Shown here: positions 32,230 to 43,975 of the stretch, one piece after another
How positions within the stretch are numbered: position 1 is the first letter of the stretch
Layout: each line of letters begins with the position of its first letter
Assembly: GCF_030272615.1 (NCBI RefSeq)
Contig: NC_081414.1
Location: forward strand, 769,062,153 to 769,126,152
DNA from: Cryptomeria japonica
Taxonomy: Eukaryota > Streptophyta > Pinopsida > Cupressales > Cupressaceae
Length of the DNA: 64,000 nt
Reading direction: 5' to 3'
Program-made: the position numbers and the translations under genes
The notes under the pieces: generated by a model
Databases searched by the model: none
Told to the model about the DNA's origin: nothing
Seen by the model: the letters and a program-made list of their open reading frames with translations, nothing else

Positions 32230-34314
32230 ATCGCTCTGGTCCCTAGGAGAGGGACAGGAGCGATCCATGATTTTGGTCTAGATTCTTGCATTTTCAACGT
32301 ACAACTCCTTCATTTCCATGTCCCAAATCGATCATCTGGTGGTCCTTCGAATTTGATTGCCTTTCTTGTGCGAGCAAATGCATCTTATGACCATTATCGC
32401 CCTGGTCCCTTGGAGAGGGACAGGAGCGATCCTAAGTTTTTTGCTTGAAATTCTCCATTTTGGTGCGATCCTTTCCTTGTATCATCTTCCAAACGTCATT
32501 TAGAACCCTGTGTGTTCTTGTCTTAACGTGATTGTCAAAGAATATCATGTGCTTTGTCTAACATCGCCCTTGTCCCTTGGAGAGGGACAGGAGCGATCTC
32601 CATGTCTTCATGTTCATCTTGTATCTTTGACCTTCGAAATATCAATGCTTGTGTTCTTTCGCGCTTATTCCCATTAGCTTTTATTATGTGTTTGGATGCA
32701 TTAAAGGGACCATCGCCCTTGTCCCTTGGAGAGGGACAGGAGCGATCCATTATTTCTCCTTGATCTTGGCGACTTTTAAACTTCGATCTCCTTTGCAATG
32801 TCCTTCAAACGTCGTCCTTCGCACTTCCTAACCTCGCTTCGCCTTGATCCTTGAAGGAACGTGAGTGTTTTGATAGTATCGCCTTGGTCCTTGTCCAAAG
32901 GACAGGAGCGATCTTGATTTTTTCACGTTCAATATGCATTTTTGACCTTCGATCTTTCATTGTGATGTTTTCCAAACGCCGTCCCTTCGCACTTAACCTC
33001 GCCTTGTTTCGATTTTGGAGGAATATGAGCGCCTTTGATAGGATCGCCCTGGTCCTTGTCCAAAGGACAGGAGCGATATGAGCTTTTACCTTGATTTGGA
33101 CGTTCAAAACTCTTGTTTATCACCTTGTTGTCATACCATGGACCCTCCAGAACATTGCAATATATTGTCCTTGCGTGAATTTTGCATGAAATGATCAATA
33201 CATCTAATATCGCTCTGGTCCCTTCCTGAGGGACAGGAGCGAAGTTCATCATTATGTGCTTGTTCTTGTTTGTACCAATTTGCAATCAACTTCATTGCGT
33301 GGAATGATGTCCTTTCGACCTTCTTGGTTGCTCGAAACTTGTTTGCCTTTTGAAATCTACGCCATTATGTAGATATCGCTCTGGTCCCTTCCCAAGGGAC
33401 AGGAGCGATCTGGGTCTTAGAGCGCAAATCCTTCCATGTGATGACCTTTACAACCTTGCGCTTGATGGAAATGCCTTGAAATGTCTTCGCCACCCTTCGT
33501 CTTGACTTGGATCGGCCTTGAACCTTGGAGGGACGACCTTGAACTTGCGTAGAGAGTATTATCATCATCATCGCCCTGGTCCCTTGGAGAGGGACAGGAG
33601 CGATCCTTCCCTTGTGGCTTTCATCTCACTTTGCCATGCTCTAAGTTTATATTCAACGGATTCGTCCTTCTTCACTCTATCCGCCCATGCCTTGACATTG
33701 TTTATAATTTTGCAAAAAAAGGCAATTATATCAAAAATCGCTTTGGTCCCTTCCTGAGAGACAGGAGCGAACTAGGCATTTAACACTGGTATGGACGTCC
33801 CAAAAATCTTCAATTTATATTCAATGCGTTCATCTCATGTTTTCCCTTGTTTTTGAACGTAAACTTGCCTTGACCCTTGTCTGGATTTTGCAAAATGAAG
33901 GAAATCGCTCTGGTCCCTGGGAGAGGGACGAGAGCTACAAGGTACCTCGCCCTGGTCCCTTGGAGAGGGACAGGAGCGATTTAGTCAATATAGGTCATTT
34001 TCCTTCGTTTTTTGCATCTCAAATTATATTCATTTGGCAAAGTATCTTCCTTCGGACGTCCTCGAATTGCTAAGTCATCAAAATCTTGCAAGGACAAGGT
34101 GAAATTTGAATTGTAGCTCCGGTCCTTCATTGAGGGACAGGAGCGAACTTCCTCCTGGAGGCATTTCTGTGCTCACGAAAATCTTCAATTTATATTCAAT
34201 GGAAAGATCTTGTCGTTCTCTATCACTTCAAACGTAAAATTTGTCTGGACTCTGCAAGGACAATGAGATATTTGAAAATGAGCTCCCGTCCTTCACTGAG
34301 GGACAGGAGCGATT
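32230..34314. repeat. Array of 14 hairpins with about 166-bp spacing (3' LTR)
   Basis: Fourteen hairpins, with arms close to ATCGCYCTGGTCCCT and AGGGACAGGAGCGAT around a 4-6 base variable loop, start near 32230, 32396, 32563, 32712, 32878, 33043, 33209, 33375, 33570, 33737, 33904, 33946, 34113 and 34280. Most steps are 165-167 bp. The DNA between hairpins is much less similar than the hairpins. Two units (32878, 33043) carry paired changes, CCTT with AAGG, that keep the stem. This looks like an old tandem repeat in which only the hairpin is maintained. Confidence 0.88.
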
Positions 34315-34746
34315 TTGCTCCTACAGGCCAAAATAACAAGATTTTTCACATTTTAACACTTCACGAGGCGAAAACAAATCAATTCCAATGCTCAGGATCA
34401 AAATTCAAAAAAGTCAAATTTGGTCAAAATATTCAATCAGACAAAAAATTCACATTGACGGTCAACACTTAGACAAATTTAAGCTCTGCATGAACATTCC
34501 AATTGAAAAATTAGACCATTTTGGCGAATTCATTGCATTCAAAATTTGCATTCTAGAAAAGAAGCTCAAAACGACTGGATTTTGGCTTGAAAAGGCAAAA
34601 TTTAAAACCCTAAGGCTTAGCCCTAAATCCAGACAACTAACTGACTAACAAAACCCTAAAAACGAAAGCGAAAACAAGCGAAAAACAAGCAAAAAAGAGG
34701 GGGTCCCCATTTGCGATGGGGCGATGTGTGAAATGGTCACAACATC

Positions 34747-34760
34747 TGGCGACACCACTG
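34747..34760 (+). promoter_or_regulatory. Second primer-site-like sequence, opposite direction
   Basis: Two bases inside the other LTR edge the plus strand reads TGGCGACACCACTG, similar to the tRNA-Arg-type primer sites of Ogre/Tat elements. In the gag-pol direction a polypurine tract should stand here, and none is seen. Confidence 0.45.
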
Positions 34761-35007
34761 AGAAATGTTGCAAAACATTTAGGAATCAATCCTTCTAAAG
34801 GAAGACTTAGAAAACTTCCCTCAACAAATCCAGGAGTTAAGAAACACTTACAAGAAGAGACCATCATATTGAGACAAAGTATCAAGTCCACAGTTACCCA
34901 TGTGTGTGCAAATGCGTTAATTCCCCTCAACAAGACAATCATGATCTTCAGGTTCCCCTGTGATAAGCTACGTAGTTTGTCTAAACTCCAAAAGCATCCT
35001 GGATAGA

Positions 35008-35109
35008 GCCTCGCTGCCAGTCAGACGTCCATAGTCCCGACGAGGTTATCGCCGCAAGCTCACGAACATTGCTCCATTGCCAGTCAGGCGTCTATAGCCC
35101 CGATGGAGT
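35008..35109. repeat. Two covarying hairpin units
   Basis: Unit 1 is 35008-35046 and unit 2 is 35071-35109. They share the loop core TGCCAGTCAGRCGTCYATAG and CCCGA. The outer stems differ but each pairs: CCTCG with CGAGG in unit 1, CTCCAT with ATGGAG in unit 2. The inner GAC/GTC of unit 1 is GGC/GCC in unit 2. Four paired changes preserve pairing, indicating a selected RNA or DNA structure. Confidence 0.75.
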
Positions 35110-35688
35110 TATTCGAAAATTCCCTTTAGCCAATTTGATATTCCTCTTTAGCTCACTTCTTTTCTTTTGATTTTTCTTTATTTTTTCATCTTTTCTTTTG
35201 ATACTGCTTTTCAGTTCTGTCAATTCTTTGGCTTGTGAGTAAAAAAACTCACTAGGGTTTGAGGATTGCGGTGGCGCTGAAGCTAGACTTTAGATTTTTC
35301 ACTGATCATAGCTTCGCCTGTAAACCATAATGACTCGGAGATTATAAGTGTGTGAAAATATAATAACTAGAGGACAAAAATACGTGAGTTCAATAAGCTA
35401 ATCTACTTCAATGCAAATACGTCCTGACTCAAAGCTTCATTAAAAGAAACTCCCTTTGTAATTCCAAAAGACCTCATGATTTTCCAAATGCATCCAACAA
35501 TCCAGCAGGAAGTCGGAGTGTTACATAACAAAATCACCCCATGTCGAATGGATACCCCCTCAGGACAAAACAAACCTAACCTAAAACAAAAGCACCTAAA
35601 CTAAAACAAAACGGAAACAAAACAAAACAAACGAAAAAACAACGAAAGCAAACTAAACTAACTATGTACAAGGGAAGGCCTTGGCATT

Positions 35689-36672
35689 TTAGGATTGGAA
35701 ATAATGTTTGAGATATCTCCCATTGACAGGCAACGGGATGTCCTCTCCAGTTAAAGTCTGCAACCTAAATGCATTTTCTCCCAATATCTCTGAAATTTGA
35801 TAAGGGCCTTTCCAAAACTTATCAAACTTATCATGTTCTCCTCTTTTCTCATGTGCTTTGTCCCAATACAGGACGAGATCTGAAATTCGGAACGCCTTGA
35901 CTCTTGCTTGTCGATCAAACCATCTCTTCACCACTCCTTGGTGTTTAGCAAAGGTTTCTAGTGCTTGATCTCGTTTCTCTTCTAAATTCATCAACTGTGT
36001 CAACCTGGCCTGCACTGCATCAGTGTCTTCCATGTACTCCTGAATGAATCTCAAGGTTGGAATCCTGAGTTGCATGGGGAAGACTGGGTCTTGGCCATAA
36101 ACTAGAAAATAAGGCGAAATGCCTAATGCGTTCTTTGTTCTGATTCTGTCTGCCCATAAAGCAAATCTCAACTGGGTGTGCCATTCTCTTGGACTTCTCT
36201 CTAATAATTTCTTGATTACACTGAGCAAATTTTTGTTTGTAGATTCTGCTAATCCATTACCCTGAGGATAATAATTCGATGAAAACTTGAGAGTTATTCC
36301 GTACTCAAAAGCCCAATTTGAGAATCTCAATGATGTGAATGCCGATCCATTGTCGCAAACCAACGCGTAGGGACATCCAAACCTTGTGATTATGTTCTCC
36401 TCTAGAAACTTGATTACAACTTCCGTAGAACAAACCTTAAGTGCCTGTGCCTCTGACCATCTGGTACAATAATCTGTAGCTGTAATGATGTACTTGTGTT
36501 GTGCTGAGGATGCGGGGTTGATGACACCAATAAAGTCCATTCCCCATTTCGCAAATGGTCTGGCTTCAATCACTGGATTCAGTGGCATGGCAGGATTTCT
36601 TTCTCTAATAGCTGCGACTTGACATGTGTGGCAAGTCTTAATGTGATTGAACGTATCTTTAAAAAGCGTAGG
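35689..36672 (-). pseudogene. Integrase segment of gag-pol
   Basis: Continues the gag-pol frame after two in-frame TAG codons, at 36877-36879 and 36673-36675. The second falls inside the HHCC zinc-binding domain, between its His part (about 36726-36760) and its CHTC part (about 36620-36640). The catalytic core is complete: D in GMDFIG (36535-36537), D in CDNGSAF, and E in GNGLAESTNK. The C-terminal part (VLYWDKAHEKRGEHDKFDKFWKGPY) is the usual gypsy integrase tail. No chromodomain follows. The frame stops at 35689-35691, leaving about 940 bp to the 3' LTR. Confidence 0.9.
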
Positions 36673-36876
36673 CTAGTAATATCCTGCTCTCAGGATCTGA
36701 TGAGCTGTGGCGAGGTTGGCTCCATGTCCAGTTCCAAACTTGGAATGGAAATGTTCAATTATCAGCTTTGCTTCATCTTTGCCAACACATCTCAGGTATA
36801 CTCCTTCATAGTTTTTACGGTATAAAACAGATCCTTGAAGCATGTAATGTTGACACTTTAATCTTAATGCTCTTTT

Positions 36877-39800
36877 CTATGTAGGTGTCATATGAGCAGG
36901 ACATCTGTGATTAAGCAAATATGTCACAATGTCTTTGTACCATTCATCAGGCGTGACATCCTCTAATTCATAAATTTGTTGGACTAATCCTGGCCCATCT
37001 ATCGCCAATGTCTGCGCCAAAGCTTGTCCTCGGACCAGTTTCATGGGCTGTATCTCAATATCAAATTCTTGGATAATGGCGACCCACTTTCCTCTTCTCT
37101 CACCTAATTCATTTTGCATGAGAAGAGTCTTGACTGCCGCATCAGGCACTATTGCATAAATCTTGGCTCTCAAGAGGTAATGTCTGAATTTCTTCACTGC
37201 CTTTACTAATGCGTATGCTTGCTTTTCAACGTTTGGATATCTCAATTCTGCATCTTTCAACGGGGTGCTCATGAAAGCAATTGGGTTTTCGTCCCTCTCT
37301 TCACTTCTTTGGGTGAGAATGGCGGCACAAGTGTATTCGGAAGCGAAGGAATATAAATAAAATGGTTTGAGATAATCTGGACTAATCAAAACTGGCGCTT
37401 CCATGATTGCGGTCTTTATTTCTTCAAATGCCCTTCTGGCTTGTGGAGTCCACTCGACCTTTGCATCTTTCTTTAACATTTCATTCAATGGTCTGACAAT
37501 CTCGGCAAATCCGGTAATGAACTTTCGGACGAAGTTGATCTTGCCGAAAAACGATTTGAGCTCTTTCTTGCTTGCTGGCAAATTGATAGTAGATATGGCC
37601 CTCACCCTTTCAGGATCGATAGATATTCCTTTCTCTGAAATGACATGTCCTAAAAGCTTTACTTCTGTGACTCCAAATATGCATTTCTTTGGATTAAGGG
37701 AGACACCGTATCTTCTACATCTTTGGAAGACTCTTCTCAAATCGTCCACATGATCTTCTCTCTGCCTAGAGAAAACTGTGATATCATCCATGTATATAAT
37801 AATGCTTTTACCAATTAAATCTCTGAAAGCGATATCCATAGCTCTCTGGAAAGTGGCCCCGGCGTTTATGAGTCCAAAAGGCATCCTCTTATAGGCAAAT
37901 GTTCCCCATTTGGTGGTGAAAGCAATCTTTAGTCGATCTTCAGGTTCGACTAGGACTTGATTGTATCCTGAATATCCGTCTAGGAAGGACATCATCTGTG
38001 ATCCATTGACAATCTGCAATACTTCATCTAATGATGGGAGCGGATAGTTATCTTTCTCTGATGCTCTGTTAAGGTTTCTAAAATCAACACACAATCTGAT
38101 CTCTCCATTTTTCTTTCTAACAGGTACCAGGTTGGCGACCCACGTCGAGTGTCTTACTGGGAAGATGATTTTAGCTGTGAGTAACTTCCTCACTTCTTGG
38201 TATATCAGTGGTTCCAACAAAGGATTGACGGGTCTTTGTCTTTGCCTGAATGGCCTACTTCCTGGCTTCAATGGGATTGTGTGAGTGATAATTGCAGTGT
38301 CGTAGGTCTTGAGATCCTCATAGCTCCATGCGATGACATCTGGGAAGTCCCTCATGCTCTTTAGGATTCCATCTTTTTCAGTCGCTGTGCAGGACTTTCC
38401 AATGAAAACATTTTTAACTTGTGTCTCGTCACCTAGATTGATTGCGTCACACATATTGCCTTCTACGCTGTGATTCTTCTTTTCTTTCAACTTGTCAGGA
38501 TCAAAAATCCTTTCTAATTCAACCATCCCTTTCGGAATAGTGTTTGTCTTTAAGTTCAGGACCCCTTCGGCATCGAACTCAGCTTCACCTACTTCATCTT
38601 CATCTATGATCTGTGTTAAGAAGACGTCCGTGCTGGTTAGGAAGTCTAGAATGTGCTTGTCGTCTTCGAAAACTTGGAAATTGGTAATGTTGTCTGGGAC
38701 CGAAGGGACTGATATTAACTCGATGGTAAACTTCTTTAATCCTTCCATCGCTAATGGAATCAATGAGCTCGCGGCCTGTGCAAGTGAATTGGCCACTTGA
38801 TTCTGATGTCTATAAATTGAATTGATATTGAAAGCTTCAAAACTTTCAATTAGATCCCAGACTCGATTCCTATACTTAGTTAGCCTTTTGTCATGGCAAA
38901 CATATTGCTTCCTGATTTGCCTTACTGCGATTTCTGAGTCTCCATATACTTGCAGTATCTTTGCCCCCTTTTGGATGGCTAGCAGTAATCCATGGACCAA
39001 AGATTCATATTCCGCTACGTTGTTGGTGCAAGGGAACTGCAATCTGTGAGCGGCAAGGTATGTTTCTCCCTTAGGACCAATTAATTCATATCCGGCTCCG
39101 GATCCTTGTTTGGACTTAGATCCGTCGAATCTTAATGTCCATATTTGATTTTCTTGATTGTTTGCTTCTGGACTTTCATGACTTTCATTTGTTGTATCGG
39201 ACGAAACTTCATCTTCCACAGAACTCTCGGTGTCTGTAGAGCTTTCATTCTCAGAATCTTGAGCTTCCTCTATAATTAGTGTCTGTGGGATTCTTTTGTT
39301 TACTTGCTCCAATGCTGTCTGGCATAAAGCACAAGATAATTCTGAGTGGACGGCATTGTGAATTCTACACCAATTCGGAAGGAGCAAATCTCGGACAGAT
39401 GTTAGATTGCCAAGTTGTACACTTTGCTGGATGTTTCTTTGTACGAACCTTCTGAAGTTTTCAAACATGCCTTCGTCCTCTTGGTCGGATCCTTGGTCGC
39501 TTTCAATGACGATCTCAGTCGATTCCATGACCTCCTGCTGGGTATTTTCACCTTGTATATCTTGTATCATCAAGATCTCCTCCACTTTTGGCTTGTATGT
39601 TCCTAGGTCGGACTCTAAAAATAGGACTTCATTGTCTTCCCCATATTCAGTTATCATCAACCTCAACCTTGGGGCGCTATCAATCTTAATCTGGTTCGGG
39701 ACTCCTCTCCATGGTAGCCACATGTGTGCGAAATCGGTCGATACATATCCATTCAACTTTCGGGACCAATCTCGACTCAGGAGCATTCCATATGAATCTG

Positions 39801-42603
39801 GAATATCCACCACTGATATATCTATAAAATTCTGGACTCTTGGGTCTGCGGCCAATTGCATGTGAATGTTGTTCAACTCTCCCATGACTGGAACTTCTGT
39901 CTTGTCAAGCTGAGTGACCTTTCTCTTGGTAGGTGCGGGAGTTATTCCAAGTCTTTGACAAACGGCTAAAGGTATGACATTGCTTGAGGCTCCAGAATCA
40001 TAAAGGCAATTGTGTAATAGCTTTCCAAATATTCTGACTGATAACAGGAACGGGGCCGGTTCGTCCTTTCCTTGAGAAGGCACTGAATTTCCTTCACTTG
40101 ATTCTTGATGTTTAACTTGATTAATCTTTGAGTGATCTTCCTTCGCTGGGCTCTCCTCTTTCGAGTGACTAGCTTTGCTTGTAGATTTATCCTTTTTAAC
40201 CACATCTTTCTTGATTGCGACTTCCTTTTCGGGAAGAACCAAGTTAGTAGTGAGGTCCTCTTTGACTGTAGGCTGGGCTTTCTTTGTTTCGCCTCTTTTG
40301 AGTAATACTTTTCCTTCCAACATATCTTCCTTTTTAGCTGGGAAGGTTATAGTTTGAACCATGCACTCATTTTGTTCGGGTTGTTCTTGAGCATCGGCCT
40401 CCTCTTGAGTCATATTGATAGTGGCTTGAACACTTGACCTCGTTGCACTAAGTTCACTTAAACTATTGATCACTGCCTCTTTAATTTCAGACACTTTAAG
40501 CAACTCATAGAGTGGTAAACTTACCTTGACTTTCTTGAGTTCATCTAACACCAAGGCGGCCAATCTTTTCATTTCATTTCCCGCGGGAGGTGAAATATTT
40601 CTTTGTCTGTATTCTTGAGTGTTTTGTGGATATTCAGGGACGTTGCTGGCTTGGGGATCTGGTGGAGTTGAAAAATTGTTTGGAGGAATCGATGTTGTTA
40701 AAGGTTCAGGATTCCTCTGATTCCTGTGGTAAACTCTTTGGTTTGCACCTCCCGACGATTGGTGGAACACTTCCTTGATTCCTTCTACTAAAACACTGTC
40801 GTTCAATGGTGGGAAATAGTATTCTGAATCCTCTACAGGTCCATTTGCAGATGCTGGCGGAAACTGAGATCCTGGTGGCACCATCGGTCCATTGGCCGAT
40901 TCTGGAGGAAATCTCCCATTTTGTACTTGACTAATTTCCTCTTGTGAATATCTGCAGGTCTCAACGATCATGGCTTGACCATACTGCGTGGTTGGAACAA
41001 TTTCGTACCCTGTGGTGGGAGGATTTTCAGGCGGATTGGTAGTACGCATCTCTTGTTGGAAAATGTCGGCCGCAATTTTGAACTCAGGACACTGCAACTC
41101 GGAATGTTGGTTCGTGTTGTGGAGTCTGCACCAACTGGACAAGGCTGCTTCGGCTAAAAACACTTTGCTCGAAGAGGGGTTCTCTTGACTTTGCGCATTT
41201 GGTGGATTGTCCAAGGGCGTCACCACATTTCCATTGTTTGGAGCTGTCCATGGTCTTCTTTGGAAACCTTGATTATTATTTCCTTGATAATTGTTTCTGA
41301 ATCCTTGATTATTATTCCCTTGGAAATTCTGGTTGTTCGTGTGTTGGCCATGGTTGGCCCTCTGCATGCTCTGGAGTTGATTATTCTGGTTCCTCAGGTG
41401 AGTTACCTCAGTTGACAGCCTCTTGACTTGTTCAATTAGCTCTTTCATTTCGTCTTTCTCTTCTTGTGTCCTTGACGAATTTGTAGCGTTTTGCAGGTAC
41501 ACAGGTTGAGCGGGTGGGGCTTGAGAAATTGGAGCTCCTGGGTGAAGGACCAACTGATTTGCCGGCTGTACGTTGGGATATGTCGCTTGCGGAATTGGAT
41601 TCATGACTGGAGTTTGGTTGGCTAAAGCCGTGCCAACTGCCTGCATCTGGTTAGGTGCTGCGACGGGTCCCATATGTAGTAGTGGTCCAGTGATGTTTTG
41701 TCCCATGTGCTTACTCACTTCAATGGCCTTTTCATAGGCCGCATTTAGATCATTCGGAGTCGGATGTGTCCTCACGAACATAGCTGTGAGATGATCTAAG
41801 GCTCCATAGTAAATTTCCCTTGGATCTGCAATAAGATAAGGAGGACGTAGCATTGTGTATGCTCGGTGAAATCTGTCGTTGAAGGAAGTAATAGGTTCAT
41901 GTTCTCTCCTTCGAACCTCAACAAACTGTCTATATAACTCTGCTGGTGTAGTTGGGATGCCAAATTTGGCAATGAATGCGTCTTTCATCGCGTCCCAAGT
42001 CCTGATGGACCCTGTAGGCAAATGAATAAACCAAAAGTATGCCTCTTCTCCCAATGAGTAGGGAAAAAGCCTACATGCCACATCTCCATATTCAATTTGT
42101 CTGTTACGAAGAAGGTCCTCGAACATCTTGATGTGATCTTCTGCCGTGCGATGGAAATCACTGACATTGAACTTGGAACAAAAGTGTTCTGGATTCTTCG
42201 GCATATCATGGTAAACTGCAAATTCCAACGGTGATGGATTGTTGACTAGCCACGTCGCACCATTAAGTACATGAGGAGGAGGAGGTGGAGGTGGAGCACG
42301 ATGAGCCATTGTATTCCTTGAAACTGAACTTGATGAACTAGCTTGGCTCTTTGTTTGTGAAATTGCTTGGATACTAGATTGGATCGCCGCTTGTACTTGT
42401 TCTTGAAGAACTTGTGATGACTCAGGAGATCCTTCCAATCTAAGTTCGAACTCTTTGGGAGTGTCCTCTCTTTTAGCTCGCTTTGCTTTGGAAGTAAACT
42501 GAAGTTCACTTAGATCCTTGATGCCTGGTGTGGACCTCAACAACCTTTGATGTTTCTCGGGCGAGAATGAACCAATGCGATCCAGCGTGAAGTCTTGCAA
42601 GGA
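36877..42603 (-). pseudogene. gag-pol: gag, protease, archaeal-type RNase H, RT, degenerate RNase H
   Basis: 1908 open codons after the TAA at 42604, ending at a TAG at 36877-36879. Order on the minus strand: gag capsid domain near 42250-41700 (YFWFIHLPTGSIRTW); a zinc-binding-like WCRLHN...HSELQC near 41093-41137; aspartic protease with DSGA at 39988-39999; a second WCRIHN...HSELSC near 39328-39375; an RVT_3 RNase H with FDGS at 39118-39129, AEYE and YGDSE; RT with VDFRNLN, the FLDGYSGYNQ region and YMDD at 37783-37794; then a classical RNase H that has lost its first acidic residue (YSFASEYTCAAIL near 37320-37365). In the RVT_3 domain the last catalytic Asp is Asn (38788-38790). The protein is a Tat-like polyprotein interrupted at both ends by stops. 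Confidence 0.9.
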
Positions 42604-42831
42604 TTATTGTGGGTTCCTTTGATTGCGAAGATTCCTAGCTATGACCCTTTGATGTTCTTCGGCTATATCTTCCTCTTGCTCTAGGATGATTCTGACTCTG
42701 TTATATTCGACTTGACTTCTCCTTGCGTTCCAAGCTACTTGATTCAATTGGGAAATGATGTCTTCTTGGGTATTGCCTACTTGCAAATTGGGTTGCACCA
42801 CTTGATTCAGTCCTTCATTCGGCAACACCAT
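42604..42831 (-). pseudogene. gag N-terminal segment, ending at an in-frame TAA
   Basis: Begins with an ATG at 42831, 95 bp after the 5' LTR, and gives 75 codons rich in Gln, Asn and Arg. It ends at a TAA at 42604-42606. The next codon continues in the same frame into the large gag-pol frame, so this is one gene with a nonsense codon rather than a separate ORF. A single base change would account for the stop. Confidence 0.8.
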
Positions 42832-42903
42832 CGTACTTCATGATCATGCTTGCAATGTTTTTCTCTTTTCAAAATCTTCGGACTTCGACCTTTGAAACGA
42901 AAG

Positions 42904-42922
42904 AGCCCTCCTTCTAGCGCAA
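42904..42922 (-). promoter_or_regulatory. Candidate primer binding site for minus-strand gag-pol
   Basis: Four bases after the 5' LTR the minus strand reads TTTGCGCTAGAAGGAGGG, located 73 bases before the gag ATG as expected for a primer site. It resembles the TGGCGC-type sites of plant gypsy elements but lacks one G. I do not assign the tRNA. Confidence 0.55.
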
Positions 42923-43975
42923 ATTCTGTTGACGTGTATTTTATACACAATCATACACAGAATAAAATACCGACAGGCATCTTATCCTCTCTTGAGAAAA
43001 TAGTCTCTAACTGCTGAAGATCTGCAAAAAGGATCAGTTCGATGGACTCCAAGGTTCTTTTAGTGGGGTCTCCACGTGTGGACAAGCTTTTTTAGTGGTA
43101 TGATGTGATTTGCTGTTTCCTTCAAGGCGTCTTACGGATTCAATGGCTCGAAGATTTTACTAATCTAAAAGGAACTTTCAAAAAATGGAAAAAGGACAGG
43201 GTTTAAGTAAGTCTAATCTAGTCTAATCCTATGAACGACTTAGCATGAATGAGATTTGGCAAGACTCAACCAATTTCAATTTTGCCATAAGATAACAACT
43301 CAACTGAAATTAGTGCGATCTTCTAAGGTAATAATGGTGTTCAAGGCATCAAAGACCCAGGACACTACTACGAAGGTACATATCCTAGATGCGAAAATGC
43401 TTGAAGGTTAAGGACTCAAAGTGTTTTCCAGTCGACCACGCAAAGCGTTCCTACAATCAGCAAGAAGCTAGTGGTTTGGATTGCGAATCCTACCAAATAT
43501 CAAATCTCACACTTAGTCTTTCAAATTAACAAACTACTTTGATTGAGCGTGATTCAAGTACATCCAACAACCATGAAGATAACTCAAGAAACTTGCAACA
43601 AAACACCATAACTTCAATATTTTATTGATTTCCAAGTCATCATATACAACAATTGCTTGAACTTCTCTCTTCAAGGCTCAATCTTGCTACAAAATAAAAT
43701 TGCTTACACTTCTAATCTCTCTATTTCACTCTTAACTATTTTTCTATTCTTCTCTTCTATTCAAATGAAATGAAAAATGGGGGTATAAATAGCATCCCCA
43801 GTTACAATGAAAGGTCCAGATTGAAAGCAAATCAATGGACAAGATCATGACACCTAAACCCTAATTAGGGTTTGTTACAAATGACCTCCTTTTTACTGAA
43901 CAACATTAAATACATAGCCAAATATTAAATTTGGCACAAAAATCTAGGAGGTATCAACCAATGAGAAATAAGATG

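Larger units (their letters stand above)
26896..34744 (-). repeat. 3' LTR of the giant gypsy element (7849 bp)
   Basis: Read on the minus strand it holds, in order: a 14-hairpin array (34314 to 32230), a TATATAA box (31893-31899), a repeat-rich leader, an ORF of about 1073 codons (31166 to 27945), a TATTTATA box (27753-27760), an AATAAA signal (27590-27595), and a terminal segment ending at 26896. The box and poly(A) signal 160 bp apart mark the likely R region, so nearly 7 kb, including the ORF, belongs to U3. This LTR is exceptionally long for a plant element. Confidence 0.93.
34745..35688 (-). other. Non-coding region between integrase and the 3' LTR
   Basis: It contains a purine-rich stretch on the minus strand (about 35150-35215), a pair of covarying hairpins (35008-35109), and the primer-site-like sequence at its LTR edge. 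There is no polypurine tract next to the LTR. A plus-strand frame at 34716-35006 crosses the LTR border and shows no recognisable motif, so I do not call it. Confidence 0.6.

Noticed and set aside
32230-34314. Regular repeats with different spacers, CRISPR-like at first sight
   Set aside because: Spacers of about 130 bp, diverged repeats, plant LTR context and no cas genes. It is a hairpin tandem array.
26896-34744. Reading the giant LTR element in the plus direction
   Set aside because: The TGGCGACACCACTG site and the TATAAATA box favour it, but gag-pol, leader length and the TATA to AATAAA spacing fit the minus direction better. Kept as a finding rather than as the annotation.
37403-37753. 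Plus-strand frames opposite gag-pol (also 38492-38800 and 39407-39865)
   Set aside because: They are antisense shadows of conserved pol domains with no motif of their own.
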